Below the pieces are notes generated by a model. It saw only the letters and a list, made by a program, of their open reading frames with translations. It was not told where the DNA came from and made no database searches. A program made the translations under genes and the position numbers. This document shows, piece after piece, positions 1 to 9,836 of a DNA stretch of 21,872 bases. This DNA is from Gnetum montanum (taxonomy: Eukaryota > Streptophyta > Gnetopsida > Gnetales > Gnetaceae). Positions within the stretch are counted from its first letter, which is position 1. Each line of letters opens with the position of its first letter. The stretch is from contig MNCI01016355.1 of assembly GCA_015680685.1 (NCBI GenBank), forward strand, positions 435,703 to 457,574, in the 5' to 3' direction.

Positions 1-452
1 ATCGCACTTAGGCTAGATAGCTTCCTCAACCCTTTCCTCCTAGTTAGGTGCCTCAGTACGACCACTTCGAGCACATGCATTACACGTGGTGATCCCAGTG
101 AAGATTAGCGTTTGGTAGCCATGGTTGCATTGGTTCAGGGTGTGTATGGTAAGTGGGAACGGATGCTGACGCTAGTTAATTTAGACTTAGTCCTTAGTTA
201 GAGTTAGCTAGTTTCTCAACCCTTCACCTTGATAGCATAGGAGAAAAATCATAAAAGACTATAAAAATCATATACCTCGGACTTACTTAACCATACACCG
301 TGACAGCTATGAGTAAGTCTGGGAAGACAACGAATGATTAACCCCAAGTGTTCCATGGGGCGTGTAGGCATTTAGTCTACAGAGTTCGACTTGATCACAC
401 GTGCTACGCTCATTTCGTATGGTTGAGTGTAGGGGTACCTCGCCACTCATCA
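1..452 (+). mobile_element. Family-A Ty3/gypsy LTR, 3' part (5' end outside window)
   Basis: This stretch aligns along its length with the LTRs at 14451-15275 (reverse complement) and 19413-20279. It ends at 446-452 with CTCATCA, the inverted partner of the TGATGAG that starts the other copies, so 452 is a true LTR terminus. No primer site follows. Instead the sequence passes directly into the gag coding frame of another element, so this is either the 3' LTR of an element lying to the left or a solo LTR, inserted in that gag. The first five flanking bases are ATGAG (453-457); a matching duplication would lie outside the window. Relative to the solo LTR it carries about 27 extra bases near 31-57. 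The TATA box and palindrome cluster of this family lie outside the window. Confidence 0.88.
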
Positions 453-757
453 ATGAGGCTTATGATTTGACACTTAAGGCTAAAAAGAAATTAAGTGGAT
501 TCAAAAACAAGAGTAATGAAACTTCCAAGATGAAGAAGAAGGGATTCATGTCCAAATCTAGAGATAAAGATAATAGCCGTGACAAGAAGACTAAAAGGGG
601 TGATGAGAAGGGCAAAGCTGACAAGGATTAAGACAAGGGTTGTAAGGGTCAAGATAGCAGCTCATAAAAAATCTAGTACTTCAAGTGTGGAGAATGGGAA
701 TATAAGAAATGGAAGTGTCCACTTCACAAGCCAGATAAAGGTAAATATGTACAAACC
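453..757 (+). pseudogene. gag: Gag C-terminus with degenerate zinc knuckle (old gypsy)
   Basis: The frame is rich in lysine, serine and aspartate, as in the basic linker before a nucleocapsid domain, and runs on without a shift into the protease. Stops fall at 629-631, 665-667 and 674-676. At 677-721 a CCHC knuckle can be aligned: the expected first Cys is Tyr (677-679), the second Cys is kept (686-688), the His position is Tyr and the last Cys is kept (716-718). The replacements are explained by C-to-T or G-to-A changes. Nucleocapsid would normally bind element RNA during packaging; this copy has lost two of four zinc ligands. The N-terminal part of gag lies on the far side of the LTR that ends at 452. 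Confidence 0.7.
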
Positions 758-1201
758 ATGGAGGTAGAGGAGACTTCAATCCAAGATCTTCAAAGAGGTA
801 ATCCAAATGTTCCCAATACTAAGGAAGCTTTGGAATTAAATTCTTGTCAATTCATGGGGAATGTGTATAGAGTAGAGCATTCTGCTAGGAAGCTGTTATT
901 TCACATTAGGACTAGAACTTTAATTAGTGGGAAATATATTCATGTTTTGATTGATGGGGGAGCCCAAAAAAATGCTATTTCCTTGTGGGAAGTTGCTAGA
1001 TTGGGATTGATAACTAATCCTCATCCTAGGCCCTATAAATTACATCGATTGTTTAAATATTTTCTTCAAGAGGTGAGGGAACAATATACATTGAAATTTA
1101 AAATTGAGAGTTTTCATGATGTTGTGAAGTGTGATGTACTTCCAATATATTATGCTAATGTAATTCTTGGTAAACCTTGGAATTTTGACAATGGTTCTTA
1201 A
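758..1201 (+). pseudogene. pro: Retroviral-type aspartic protease (old gypsy)
   Basis: About 147 codons are open here. The active-site region reads LIDGGAQKNAIS, a D-G-G version of the D-[ST]-G motif with the catalytic Asp retained. It is followed by PRPYKLHRL and then CDVLPIYYANVILGKPW, matching the usual plant gypsy protease pattern in which an LGRPW-like motif ends the flap-side strand. The enzyme would cleave the Gag-Pol polyprotein. The apparent start codon is only an internal Met of the polyprotein. The frame continues on both sides (upstream gag; downstream spacer 1202-1540 with stops at 1286 and elsewhere), so this is one segment of a single broken polyprotein. Confidence 0.8.
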
Positions 1202-2326
1202 TTTGATGAAGTAAGAAATGTATGGAGTGTAGCTAGATTTGATGGAATACATAAGTTGATTCTAATAACAACTGAACAAGTGAGGTAGCAAGGCACACCT
1301 AATGCCTTCTAAATCCTTTTAGGAGATAGGAAATACATTAAGGAATTTGATGAAATAGGCTTTGGATTTGTTGTTCTATCAATAATTGCTTCTTACCATG
1401 ATGACGTACCTGTTGAAATTTTAACAAGTATGATAGGCTTGAAAGAGAAATTTCTTAAGGTATTTAAGAGGGAATTGGATGAATTCCCACTAGTGAGGAA
1501 TGTATAAAATCTTAATTATTTCATCCCTACTACTACCATTCCAAATGAGAAACCTTATTATCTTGCAAATGGCTTCATGAGAGAATCCATTTTATCTTGT
1601 ATAGTTCTTGTGGTGCTAGTGCCAAAGAAGGATAGTAATGAATGGAGGATGTGCATTGATTCTAAAGCAATGAATAGGATAAGAGTGATGTAGAGGTTTA
1701 CTATTATAAGAATGGATGATATCCTTGATTTTCTTACCAACATAGAGATTTATAGAAAATTTGATTTAAAAAATGGATACCATCAAATTAGAATTAGACC
1801 TAACAATCATTGGAAGACAACTTTCAAAATACTAAATGGATTTTTTGAGTGGTTTCATGAATATACTAGCTACATTCATGATGAAGAACTTGATTGGTAA
1901 GTATTCTATTTTTTTCACAATATTTTGGTATATAACTCTAATGAGGAAGAGCATTTGAATTGCTTGAATATGGTGTCTCTTAAATTGACTGAGGCACAAC
2001 CAGTGATTTATGTGAAGAAAAGTCATTTTTTCAAGAGGGGAATCACATATTTGGAACATGTGGTTTCTAAAAACAAAATTTAGATGGAAGCTATTAAGGT
2101 GAAGGCTATTAGGGATTGGCCAACTCCTAAGAATGTTGGGGAGTTAAGATCATTCCTTATTTTAGCAGGTTTTATTAAAAGGTTCATAAAACATTTTAGT
2201 GGTATTTTGTGGCCTATGTTTGCTTTGTTGAATACAAATAAAGATTTTAGGTGGGATAATGTAACCCAAGGAAGCTTTAACTTGTTGAAAGCAAAGATCA
2301 CCAGTGAACTAATGCTTGTATTTTAG
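1202..2326 (+). pseudogene. pol: Reverse transcriptase with preceding spacer (old gypsy)
   Basis: A protease-RT spacer (1202-1540) leads into a recognisable RT. Motifs in order are VPKKDSNEWRMCID, MDDILDFL, the KFDLKNGYHQIRIRP block carrying the first catalytic Asp, and a remnant of the palm active site near 1901-1936. There the expected Y/F-x-D-D box reads FFHNILVYN, so both Asp residues are gone (codons CAC AAT at 1916-1921). The thumb/connection block DWPTPKNVGELRSFL is well kept at 2111-2155. Stops at 1505, 1691, 1898, 2081 and 2324 interrupt it, yet the frame is unchanged from gag to here. The enzyme would copy element RNA into DNA; this copy is catalytically dead. Confidence 0.85.
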
Positions 2327-2700
2327 ATATTTCGATGATTTTCCATGTCGAAATAGATGTAAGTGGACTTGCCAATGGTGGGGTACTTGCACAAGAAGGT
2401 CAACTTATTGCTTTCTTTTTAAAAAAGTTGAATGAGTCAAGGAAAAAATATAGCATATATAAAAAGGATTTGTATGCTATTCCTAAAGAAATCAAACATT
2501 AGAGGCATTATTTGTATCCCAAAAAGTTCACTTTGATGAAAAATCATAAAGCACTATAATTTCTAAACTCTCAAAAGAACTTGAATGCAAAGCACATGAA
2601 GTAGATTACACAATTGTAAGAGTTCAATTTTGTGTTGAGGCATAAAAGTAAAAAATCCAATGTGGTGTCTAATGTGTTATCTAGGATGTAGGTGGTTAAT
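2326..2700 (+). pseudogene. pol: RNase H domain (old gypsy)
   Basis: Read one frame away from RT, this segment has EIDVSGLANGGVLAQEG (first catalytic Asp in the D-x-S-G setting), then IAFF, KDLYAI, HYLYPKKF, NHKAL, LNSQKNLN, and an ending like VVSNVLSRM, which corresponds to the usual VADALSR that closes plant gypsy RNase H. The residue normally Asp in T-D-H is Asn. Several stops occur where Trp or Gln is usual (before RHYLYP, after HKAL, before ITQL). The domain would degrade the RNA strand of the RNA-DNA hybrid. About 230 bp of poorly readable linker follow before the integrase. Confidence 0.78.
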
Positions 2701-2939
2701 TTTAGCATACCTCATGTGGAAGGTATGGGTAATTTTACTAAATTTTTTGAAAAAGATTTGATTTTTGGATAAGTTTGAAGAAGAATAGACCACTAGAGGA
2801 ACTATTATAGTTAAGATGAACTATTATTTAGAAATGGCAAGGTACATGTTCCTAATTGTAATTTTAGGAAAAATATTTTGTTTAAAAATCCTTATAGTGG
2901 CATGATAGGTTACATGGATAGGGATAAAACATTGGAAAT

Positions 2940-3950
2940 TGTGGATAGACACTAATTTTTTCCAAGTATGGTGATAGAAGTTTCAAATTTATGAAGGAGT
3001 GTTTGATATGTCAGAAGTTCAAAGGAGGTAAAGTTGTGGATGGACACTATATGCCTTTGCCAATTTCCAAAGGTCCATGGGAATGTGTGTTAATAGATTT
3101 TGTGAGTGAAATTCCAAAGGCCAAGAGTGGGAATGATGTAATTTTTGTTATTGTAGAAAAGTTCTCTAAGATGCCCCATTTAATTCCATGCAACAAGGTG
3201 AGTGATGCTTCTCATGTGGCAAATTTATTTTTCCAGCATGTTGTGAAGTTGCATGATATTCCTTTAAATATTGTTCATGATAGAGACTCCAAGTTCATAA
3301 GTCATTTTTGAAGGTCCCTTTGGAAAATTCTAAGTATAAAGTTGAATTTTTCTAGTGCATATCATCCATAATCTAATGGTCAAACAAAGGTAGTGAATAA
3401 ATCCTTGCTAAACATATTGAGATGTTTATGTCATGGATAGCTAAATAGGTAGGGAAACTTGTTGTATCATGTTGAATTTTAGTATAATAATGCTTTTCAT
3501 ATTGCTATTGGCAAAAGCCCATTTGAGGTGAACTATGGGTTTTGTCCAAAGATGGTGAACACTTTGGAGAGCTTTGATGGTAAAGCTCAACTTAATGTTA
3601 ATTTTGTGCAAGAGTTGAGGAATCTCCATGCACAAGTAAAACCAAATCTTGAGAAGAAGGATGAAGAGAGAGTCCTTAAGAGGAATGAGGGCATGTGAAA
3701 GCCTAATTTTACTATTAGTGACTTGGTTTGGGTTCACTTGAAGAAGAATCAGTTAAGAGGTGTTAACTTCTTTATGTTGAAAGACGAGAAGATGGGACCT
3801 TTCAAAATCAAGGCTCAAATTAGTGATAATGCTTTTCATATTGATTTACCAAATAATGTTGGTATGTCTTTTGTGTTAATATTTCAGATGATGTGCACTA
3901 TCATGGACAAGCTAATGAGGAGACCATACAAGGTAGCATCGATGAGTTGA
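2940..3950 (+). pseudogene. pol: Integrase, H2C2-like remnant plus core and C-terminal region (old gypsy)
   Basis: From 2991 to 3950 a single frame carries the integrase with six stops but no frameshift. ECLICQKFKG is the end of the zinc-binding N-terminal domain. The core begins with GPWECVLIDFV, giving the first catalytic Asp (3096-3098). FSKMPHLIPC and HDRDSKF follow, the latter giving the second Asp (3279-3281). Exactly 35 residues later the expected catalytic Glu is Lys (3387-3389, in GQTKVVNKS), so the D,D35E triad is broken by what looks like GAG to AAG. SPFEVNYGF and a basic C-terminal part ending near 3950 match the remainder of plant gypsy integrases. Integrase would insert element DNA into the genome; this copy is inactive. 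Confidence 0.85.
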
Positions 3951-4124
3951 AGGGGGCTATAATGGAGAGGTAGGCAATTGTACTCGAGTGGAGAAAAGCT
4001 TCTTGCACTTGAGAAGTTAAGAGGCACGAATACTAGATCCATTAGAAGGATCCATGACACCAAACTTATTGAGTGGGTGATCATTTCAACCCCTACTTCC
4101 TTCTTCACATGAGTTCACTTTTTC

Positions 4125-4137
4125 AAGCGGGGAAGAG
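4125..4137 (+). other. Polypurine tract of old gypsy element
   Basis: AAGCGGGGAAGAG is purine-rich apart from one C. It lies just after the end of the coding region and one base before a TG that starts the probable 3' LTR. This is the position where plus-strand DNA synthesis is primed. The segment from 3951 to 4124 shows no recognisable domain. Confidence 0.7.
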
Positions 4138-4138
4138 T

Positions 4139-5067
4139 TGATGTAGGAACACCTACTTCAATTCCCTTGTGCTTTTTCCTACAAGTTGTTTTTGCAAGTT
4201 TCATACTTGAAGAAGACTTGGATGAGTGTGTCCTATTTTTGTGTGTTTGCTTGTGTTGATTTTGTTGATGATGATTCATGAATGTTTTGGCATGTTTGGA
4301 GGTGTTTTGGACTCATTTTGATGAGTCCAGGAAGTTCCAAGATCTATGAGGAGTTATTTGGAGGTATCTAGATGTTCCAGGCATCAAAACAAGCATTTTT
4401 GTGTTTGGCACCTATAGGTAAGACGTCTTACCAGAAAGCAAGATGTCTTAGCTAAGATGTCTAACCAAAGATTAATACATATCATAAAAATAATAGTCTC
4501 ACCCAAGCACTACATTTTTGTAGTAGACATTCTAGGAAAGCCAAAGATGTCTAAGATGATGAGGAAAAAGCTCCAATGTGGTAATTTCAATGGGGAACCA
4601 TTTGAAAGACTCCAAATTTTTATGGGAAATATCTAAGAAGGTGAATAGAAAGATTCCTAGGAAATTTTTATCTTTATAATATGTCTATATCCATCCATGA
4701 AGAAAGAGGAGAGTGCATTTATGCACGAGGGTGAGAGAAAATGCTTTTGAGAGTATAGAGCTAAGTAACAAAGAGTGAGTGAGCACATTAGGTGAGTGCA
4801 ACTGGCAATTGTAGCTCCAAGATTAGCTTGTGGGGTGTGTGGTTTATTGTATCTCACTTGTGAATTGATATTTCACTCCCAGGTTATAAGAGATATTTTC
4901 TATTAGTTATGTCTTGCATTGAGAAAAACCATTATCTGGTTGTAGAGCCTCATGCTCTGCAATATCAGTTGAGTGTGATAGATTTTGGATGTTTGTGGAT
5001 TTTGTGAATCCTATTGTAATCTTCTAATAAAGTAATTAAATATGGCTAGTTTTCTTATTTTCTAACA
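4139..5067 (+). mobile_element. Probable 3' LTR of old gypsy element
   Basis: The LTR starts with TGATGTAGGAAC directly after the polypurine tract. Within it lie a cluster of AGAYGTCT motifs (4421-4552), a TATA-like TATAAT (4675-4680) and a poly(A) signal AATAAA (5026-5031). The right end is set provisionally after CTAACA at 5062-5067. No second copy is present in the window, so the end and any target duplication cannot be confirmed. The boundary must lie before 5098, where the minus-strand gene ends. Confidence 0.6.
4417..4432. repeat. Perfect 16-bp palindrome in LTR U3
   Basis: GGTAAGACGTCTTACC equals its own reverse complement. It is the first and most symmetric member of a cluster of AGAYGTCT octamers in this LTR, with further copies at 4441-4448, 4455-4462 and 4545-4552. 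The core ACGT is the type of sequence bound by plant bZIP factors, but binding here is only inference. Confidence 0.8.
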
Positions 5068-5097
5068 AATAATTTTGTCTTTGCATAATATCTAGAT

Positions 5098-7760
5098 TTA
5101 GTGCATTGAAGGTGATTTAATTGATGAGTGAACCTGCTCCATTACTAAAGATGATACTTCCCAAGGACAAGTCAATTGAGGAAGCATCTTTTTCACCTTC
5201 ACATACCATGCCATACACTGCCTTCATTCTTCTTCGAAAGCCTTGACTATTTTCCTCAGTTCTTCATAATCGTCATTCTTCTATCTAGGTTTTCTACTAT
5301 ATCCTTCTAATCGTAGTAGCTAGCTTTGATCACTTGTAGCCCAAAGTTTGCTATGTAGAGCTTCTATTGTGCATCTTTTCTATCTACAAACTCCTTCTCA
5401 TAAATTACATACACTATGACCACTTGCTACTCTAACTTTTTTCTAAGCCTCCCTATTGTTAACATAGCTAAGTTAGGGTATCAGAGATTCACTAATCCCA
5501 TGTACCCTATCAGGTCTTTAATCTACAAATCTTTATTCTTGATTTCAGCTTAATGTACATGGGTAAGATAGTCCAAGATGGATTGCCCATCAAGTTTTTA
5601 TGTGTGATGGAATTGATTTTCTCTTTAGCCATCTAGATTTCTTTTTCTTTGATCTTCTTGTACATTCCCACTTGATCTCTAAAGTGTTCATTTAGTCGTT
5701 CATGCTTTTTAGCCTTATTTTTCCATGCACTAATTTTCATGGCTAATTTCTAGTATATAGCATAGACTTCCTCCATTCACAAGATTCTATTTTCTCTAAC
5801 TAGTTATCTAATATCAAGCTTGACTTGAGCAAATTGCTCTTTTAGCTAATGGATGCTCTCTTCTAGTACATTCTTCTATTTCTCTATATCTATCAACCTT
5901 ACATTCTTAGTAGCAATTATTTTATTTTATTATTTAAGTGTAGCTAAGGCTTTGTCATGGGCATATGTTTGGGCATCTACCATTGAAGTGTTTCATATTG
6001 CCTTCTCTTTTTCCATTTCCATCTAGGCATACTTGGTCATTAGTTGGTCTATCTATTCATTCCTAAATTGATGTAGCTGGTTAGGCACAATGTATCATGC
6101 AGGGTCTTACCTTTCTACTCTCAATGCAGCCAATTCCTCCTATGACTTTTGCACTTTATTTTTATCATGTTGTGTTTTGGTTTTAGCCATGACCATCTTT
6201 CCCTTAGTTCAAATTAGTTTGGACTACACTACAATGATATCACTAGGGATATCAAAAACATTTTTCATAACTTGTCACATCTATAGTAGTCTATCTAGTA
6301 TATCCTTGTGCTCTAATAAGGCTATGGACATTTTAGCTACTATTTCTACATCTTACTCTAATAAGATCACCCGATCACACAATGGAAACATTAAAGGATC
6401 TTTTATATGATTGGTGATGACTTTAGCTACTCCTACTGCATTTTGATTTTGCATTACCATTACTGTGGCTTCTTCTCTTGTTTCCAATATCACTTGGAAA
6501 GATGTAACATTCCTAGATATTGTATTCAACCCTTGTTCTCTCCTATCTATAATAAAACTTGATCACTTACACATCTTGTTCATACATTAGGCTTGTTATG
6601 ATTATCTCGCACTCTATACATGCTTGAGACCTCTCAGCTTTCCTAACTTATCATTTCAACAATTTACTGCAAATGGCTCATCAAGGATGTGTAATCATGA
6701 TGTGCTAGAAGAGCACTTTGCCCTAGTCTATTGATGGCTAGTGGTGGTCCACTGGGCCCTGCTTGCTTCATTCTAGTGGTTGGAATGTTTCTTGTCAGTG
6801 TAGATCCTACTACTTCCTTAGTGCTTATTGGCTTCTCCACTTAATATTTCATTCATAGCACTGATTTATACATTTCAGCATAAGAGGTATTTTGCATTTT
6901 CCACAATACATCATTGGTGTTGTTCAAAATTCCTGCTCATCGACACAATCTTCTAATGAGACAAGGAAATTGTAGGGTAAGTTTTCCTATCTTCTTCTCC
7001 TCAAATCTCCTTTGAATTTCTAAAAATAGTAGATAACCTATATTAGCTTAGAATTTTCCCTTTAAGATAGTGCTTCCTTTGGCAACATAGGTGGAAATTT
7101 TGTTTAGTCTCCTTGTTGGGAATAAATGATAGGTCCCAATATTGAAGTAAATCTTCTTGGCTATAGACAATCCATTGTATTCTATTTTAGTTGTTCCATA
7201 GGTCCTTTATAGCCATAATTTTCTACTAAACTTGGTAGGCATTTGAGTAATGTTGGCTCCAACTTTTGGAATATTTAATGCCTTGGTTGTTGCTTCAATT
7301 GAGTATGACAGTGTGATCCTCTATATTTTCACCATAGCATCATCTTGTTTATTCTTCCAAAATTGGTATACTTCTCTCGAGTACCATTCATACTACTTGA
7401 GATAGTGGGCCATAGAGGACATGCTTGGAGTTGTTCATGGACTTTGGTAGGAGCAAACTCCATGAACAATCCAAAATTCAATTTCATTATGGCAATGGAC
7501 ATGATGGACTTCTTCTAGATGACTTGAAAACACCCATTGGAGAGTGCAAGATGTTTTCCTTCCTCAGGAGTAGGTGGTGCATTAGCTTTTGCCGACGTAG
7601 ATTGTCCTGTTGTAGGTGTGGGCCTTTTGCTTTGCAAGCGAAGTTTGTTCTTTGGTTCCTCCTTTACCTCTTTCCCTTGGTATTTTCACCCTTGGTTGTG
7701 AAGGTCCTTCTACTTCGAGTCTCTTGGGAGACACCTACAATCATGAATAATTTTAAGATT
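5098..7760 (-). pseudogene. Broken gene resembling plant 'putative transposon protein' domain plus coiled-coil tail
   Basis: On the minus strand a long degenerate coding frame runs from about 7760 to a TAA at 5100-5098. The N-terminal part (7700-7450) is rich in Lys, Thr and Pro. A central domain (about 7430-6950) contains KALNIPKVGANITQ, YHLFPTRRLNKI, ANIGYLLFLEIQRRF and FPCLIRRLCR followed by AGI. The last resembles the 'fP-LIT-LC--aGV' ending of the putative plant transposon protein family (PF20167 as I recall it), a protein of unknown function common near plant retroelements. The C-terminal half is Glu/Lys/Gln-rich and predicted to form coiled coil (KNKAKKHERLNEHFRDQV and similar). Many stops are TAG where Gln would suit the context; frame changes occur near 7440 and 6600. 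Start codon, introns and parent element are unknown. Confidence 0.5.
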
Positions 7761-7775
7761 ACCCAACTAACTTAG

Positions 7776-9836
7776 AAAAAATATCCAACAATTCATAACC
7801 CTTTCTCAAGTTTTTGGGTTTGATCAAAATCATTCCTTAATGTCAACATTAGTTTGAATTGGGATTGCAAAGTTAGAAAAATTTGTAACTTGGATAAATC
7901 CTTCTTCAAGAAAAAACCCTTAATTAAAAAATTTTCTAATGATTGCAAACAAATTTATCCTTTATGACTTATCACAATCATGAAATTTTTTTTTTTGTTT
8001 AAAGTGTGTTTGAATGGTTATTTGGGAAGAATCATTAGGTTTATTAGCCTCTATTAGGTTAAAATATAATCCTTTCTTATTGTTCTTATACTTACTTTGT
8101 TCTTTCAAGTGTTAATGAAATTAGATGTAATTCACACAAACTACACATAGTACTCTCCCCCACAACTAAGTTGGTCAATTTATGAGTAGCAGGAAACAAG
8201 TCAAAGTTGCAATGAGGAAGGTATGGCTCTTTAAAGCTTGGAGGTTAGAAAAATAGAATGAACTCCCTACATGTGAAATGAGAGAATGAAAAAATTTTCT
8301 AACACCTTGTGCATATATATAGATTTTGGTTAGCTATACATTATAGATACTACATTGTGGATGCGATATCGTAGAGGCTAATATATTGTATTTATGATAT
8401 CACCGTGAAAATTTTTAAGGTTTTGTGTGATTTATGATAGAAAACTTGGATAAATTAGATATTCTAGAAGGTATGGAGATTATCCAAAGGATTATTGATC
8501 ATAGGTGATGCTCAAAATGTAAGAATTTATCATTGAAAATGTGTGAAAGAAAGAGTTTGGGCAAGGTAAGTTGATTAAGCCTTGTAGGAGATGGTCGGTC
8601 AAAATTGTCGAGTATATGAATGAAGATGAGTATGTAGGGAAATAACAATGATTGTATAAGTCTTTTGGAGATACAAAATGATGTGAAATTGGTCATTAGG
8701 TATAAAGCACAAAATTTATACAAGTGGATCCTCCCCAAGTAGGCTATTGCCCTTAATACCCTTGTATAACAACACATGTAAGTGTTTGTATGCACTTAAG
8801 GAGTTGAATGTAAAACATACTTGTCTTCCAAAACACACATGTTAGTATTGTCTTAATAAAAAAACAACACTATAGTATACAAAAATCATCAAATTATGAT
8901 TCTATATAGCAATGAGATGGAATGGTAGTACCAAGGTTTGCAAAAAATGAAATGTGAGGTTTCTTACCATAAGCATAATGAATTCTATGTGCGAAGCATA
9001 GTTAAAATGATCATTAGCCCTTCCATCTAAGATTCAAACCAAGTCCATACCACTTACCAGTGATATCAGATTGTATCATCTCAAAACTAACAACTACAAG
9101 ACTACCACAACTACAAGAAATATTAACACTTGGCAATAAAGTACAAGAAAGAAATTTATTAACAACATAATTTATCTTAAAGGAGACTTGGCCATTGGAC
9201 AGAGAAGTGCATTCAGGCATGGGTAACATGTCCTTCTAACCTCAAAACTAATGCGAGTCCAAGAAACCTTGAAATTTTTGAGAAGTCGTTGACCTTCTTA
9301 CATGGGTAACATGTCTTTTTGGTGAAACCCTAAGAAATTTTTATTATGTGTATTTATTAGGTTATTACTATGTCAACGTTACCAAAGGACTACCTTCAGG
9401 CATGGGTAACATGTTTTTCCAGTGACATAATAAGGTAACACTTATTTTTATAACATATTTTCATTTTTCATTAGAACTCAAGTAATTAAGGCAACTTCAA
9501 AGCGAGATAAGACTTATAGTAATAACTTTAGCAAATCCACAAATCCCCTTAATGTCACATCATTTTCATTCCCACTTGGTCCTCCACACTTCTATCCAAG
9601 CATACTGATATTGTTGTTTTATTATGAAAAGAATGTCATTATGTCCATTGTAAGAACCTCTTATTATTGGAAATGAGTGGATGGATGATGTGGTCTGACT
9701 ACATATATAATCAATCCTTTAATTATTTGATAACATATGGTGAAATTCTCATTGTTTTGACTACATCTCATTTTATTCCCTTACACTTTATTAGAAAAAT
9801 CAACAAAAATATTTACATGAAAAATAGTAAAAATTA
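7776..9836. other. Gene-free AT-rich interval
   Basis: I see no convincing coding frame on either strand. The interval holds a T run near 7987-7999, a TATA-like string at 8311-8320, two GATATC palindromes at 8363-8402, and three copies of CATGGGTAACATGT (9218-9414). A purine run on the minus strand (GTGGGGGAGAG, about 8155-8165) could be a polypurine tract, but I found no LTR pair to support it. It is probably old, unidentifiable transposon sequence. Confidence 0.5.
9218..9414. repeat. Three direct copies of CATGGGTAACATGT
   Basis: The 14-mer occurs at 9218-9231, 9301-9314 and 9401-9414, spaced 83 and 100 bases apart. The first and third copies share the longer context CAGG before and a T-rich run after. 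The sequence between them is not clearly repeated, so this is a motif series rather than a simple tandem array. Confidence 0.75.

Larger units (their letters stand above)
453..5067 (+). mobile_element. Old degenerate Ty3/gypsy retrotransposon (5' part missing), gag to 3' LTR
   Basis: The order on the plus strand is zinc knuckle, aspartic protease, reverse transcriptase, RNase H, integrase, polypurine tract and 3' LTR. Integrase after RT/RNase H defines Ty3/gypsy. Motif wording in protease, RNase H and integrase resembles plant chromoviruses, but I could not find a chromodomain after the integrase and leave the clade open. Gag, protease and RT lie in one reading frame from 453 to 2323 with about a dozen stop codons and no frameshift. 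Shifts occur near the RT/RNase H join and again before the integrase. The left end is replaced by a family-A LTR, so the 5' LTR is not seen here. The element cannot be functional. Confidence 0.85.

Noticed and set aside
3951-4124. Chromodomain expected after a chromovirus integrase
   Set aside because: No convincing chromodomain motif could be read in any frame, so I do not claim one and leave the clade open.
5122-5130. TGATGAGTG resembling the inner end of a minus-oriented family-A LTR
   Set aside because: Homology stops after nine bases and the site lies inside the minus-strand coding frame, so it is a chance match.
6090-6410. 106-codon plus-strand open frame
   Set aside because: It is antisense to the minus-strand coiled-coil protein, whose motifs are coherent; the plus frame has none.
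7425-7775. 116-codon plus-strand frame as a membrane protein
   Set aside because: The hydrophobic run is the antisense of a Lys/Thr/Pro-rich minus-strand segment; there is no promoter or homology support.
8155-8165. Polypurine tract of a minus-strand element
   Set aside because: GTGGGGGAGAG is suggestive, but no LTR pair, primer site or target duplication could be matched to it.
9218-9414. CRISPR-like spaced repeats
   Set aside because: There are only three short copies, spacing is unequal, the setting is a plant genome and no cas genes exist.
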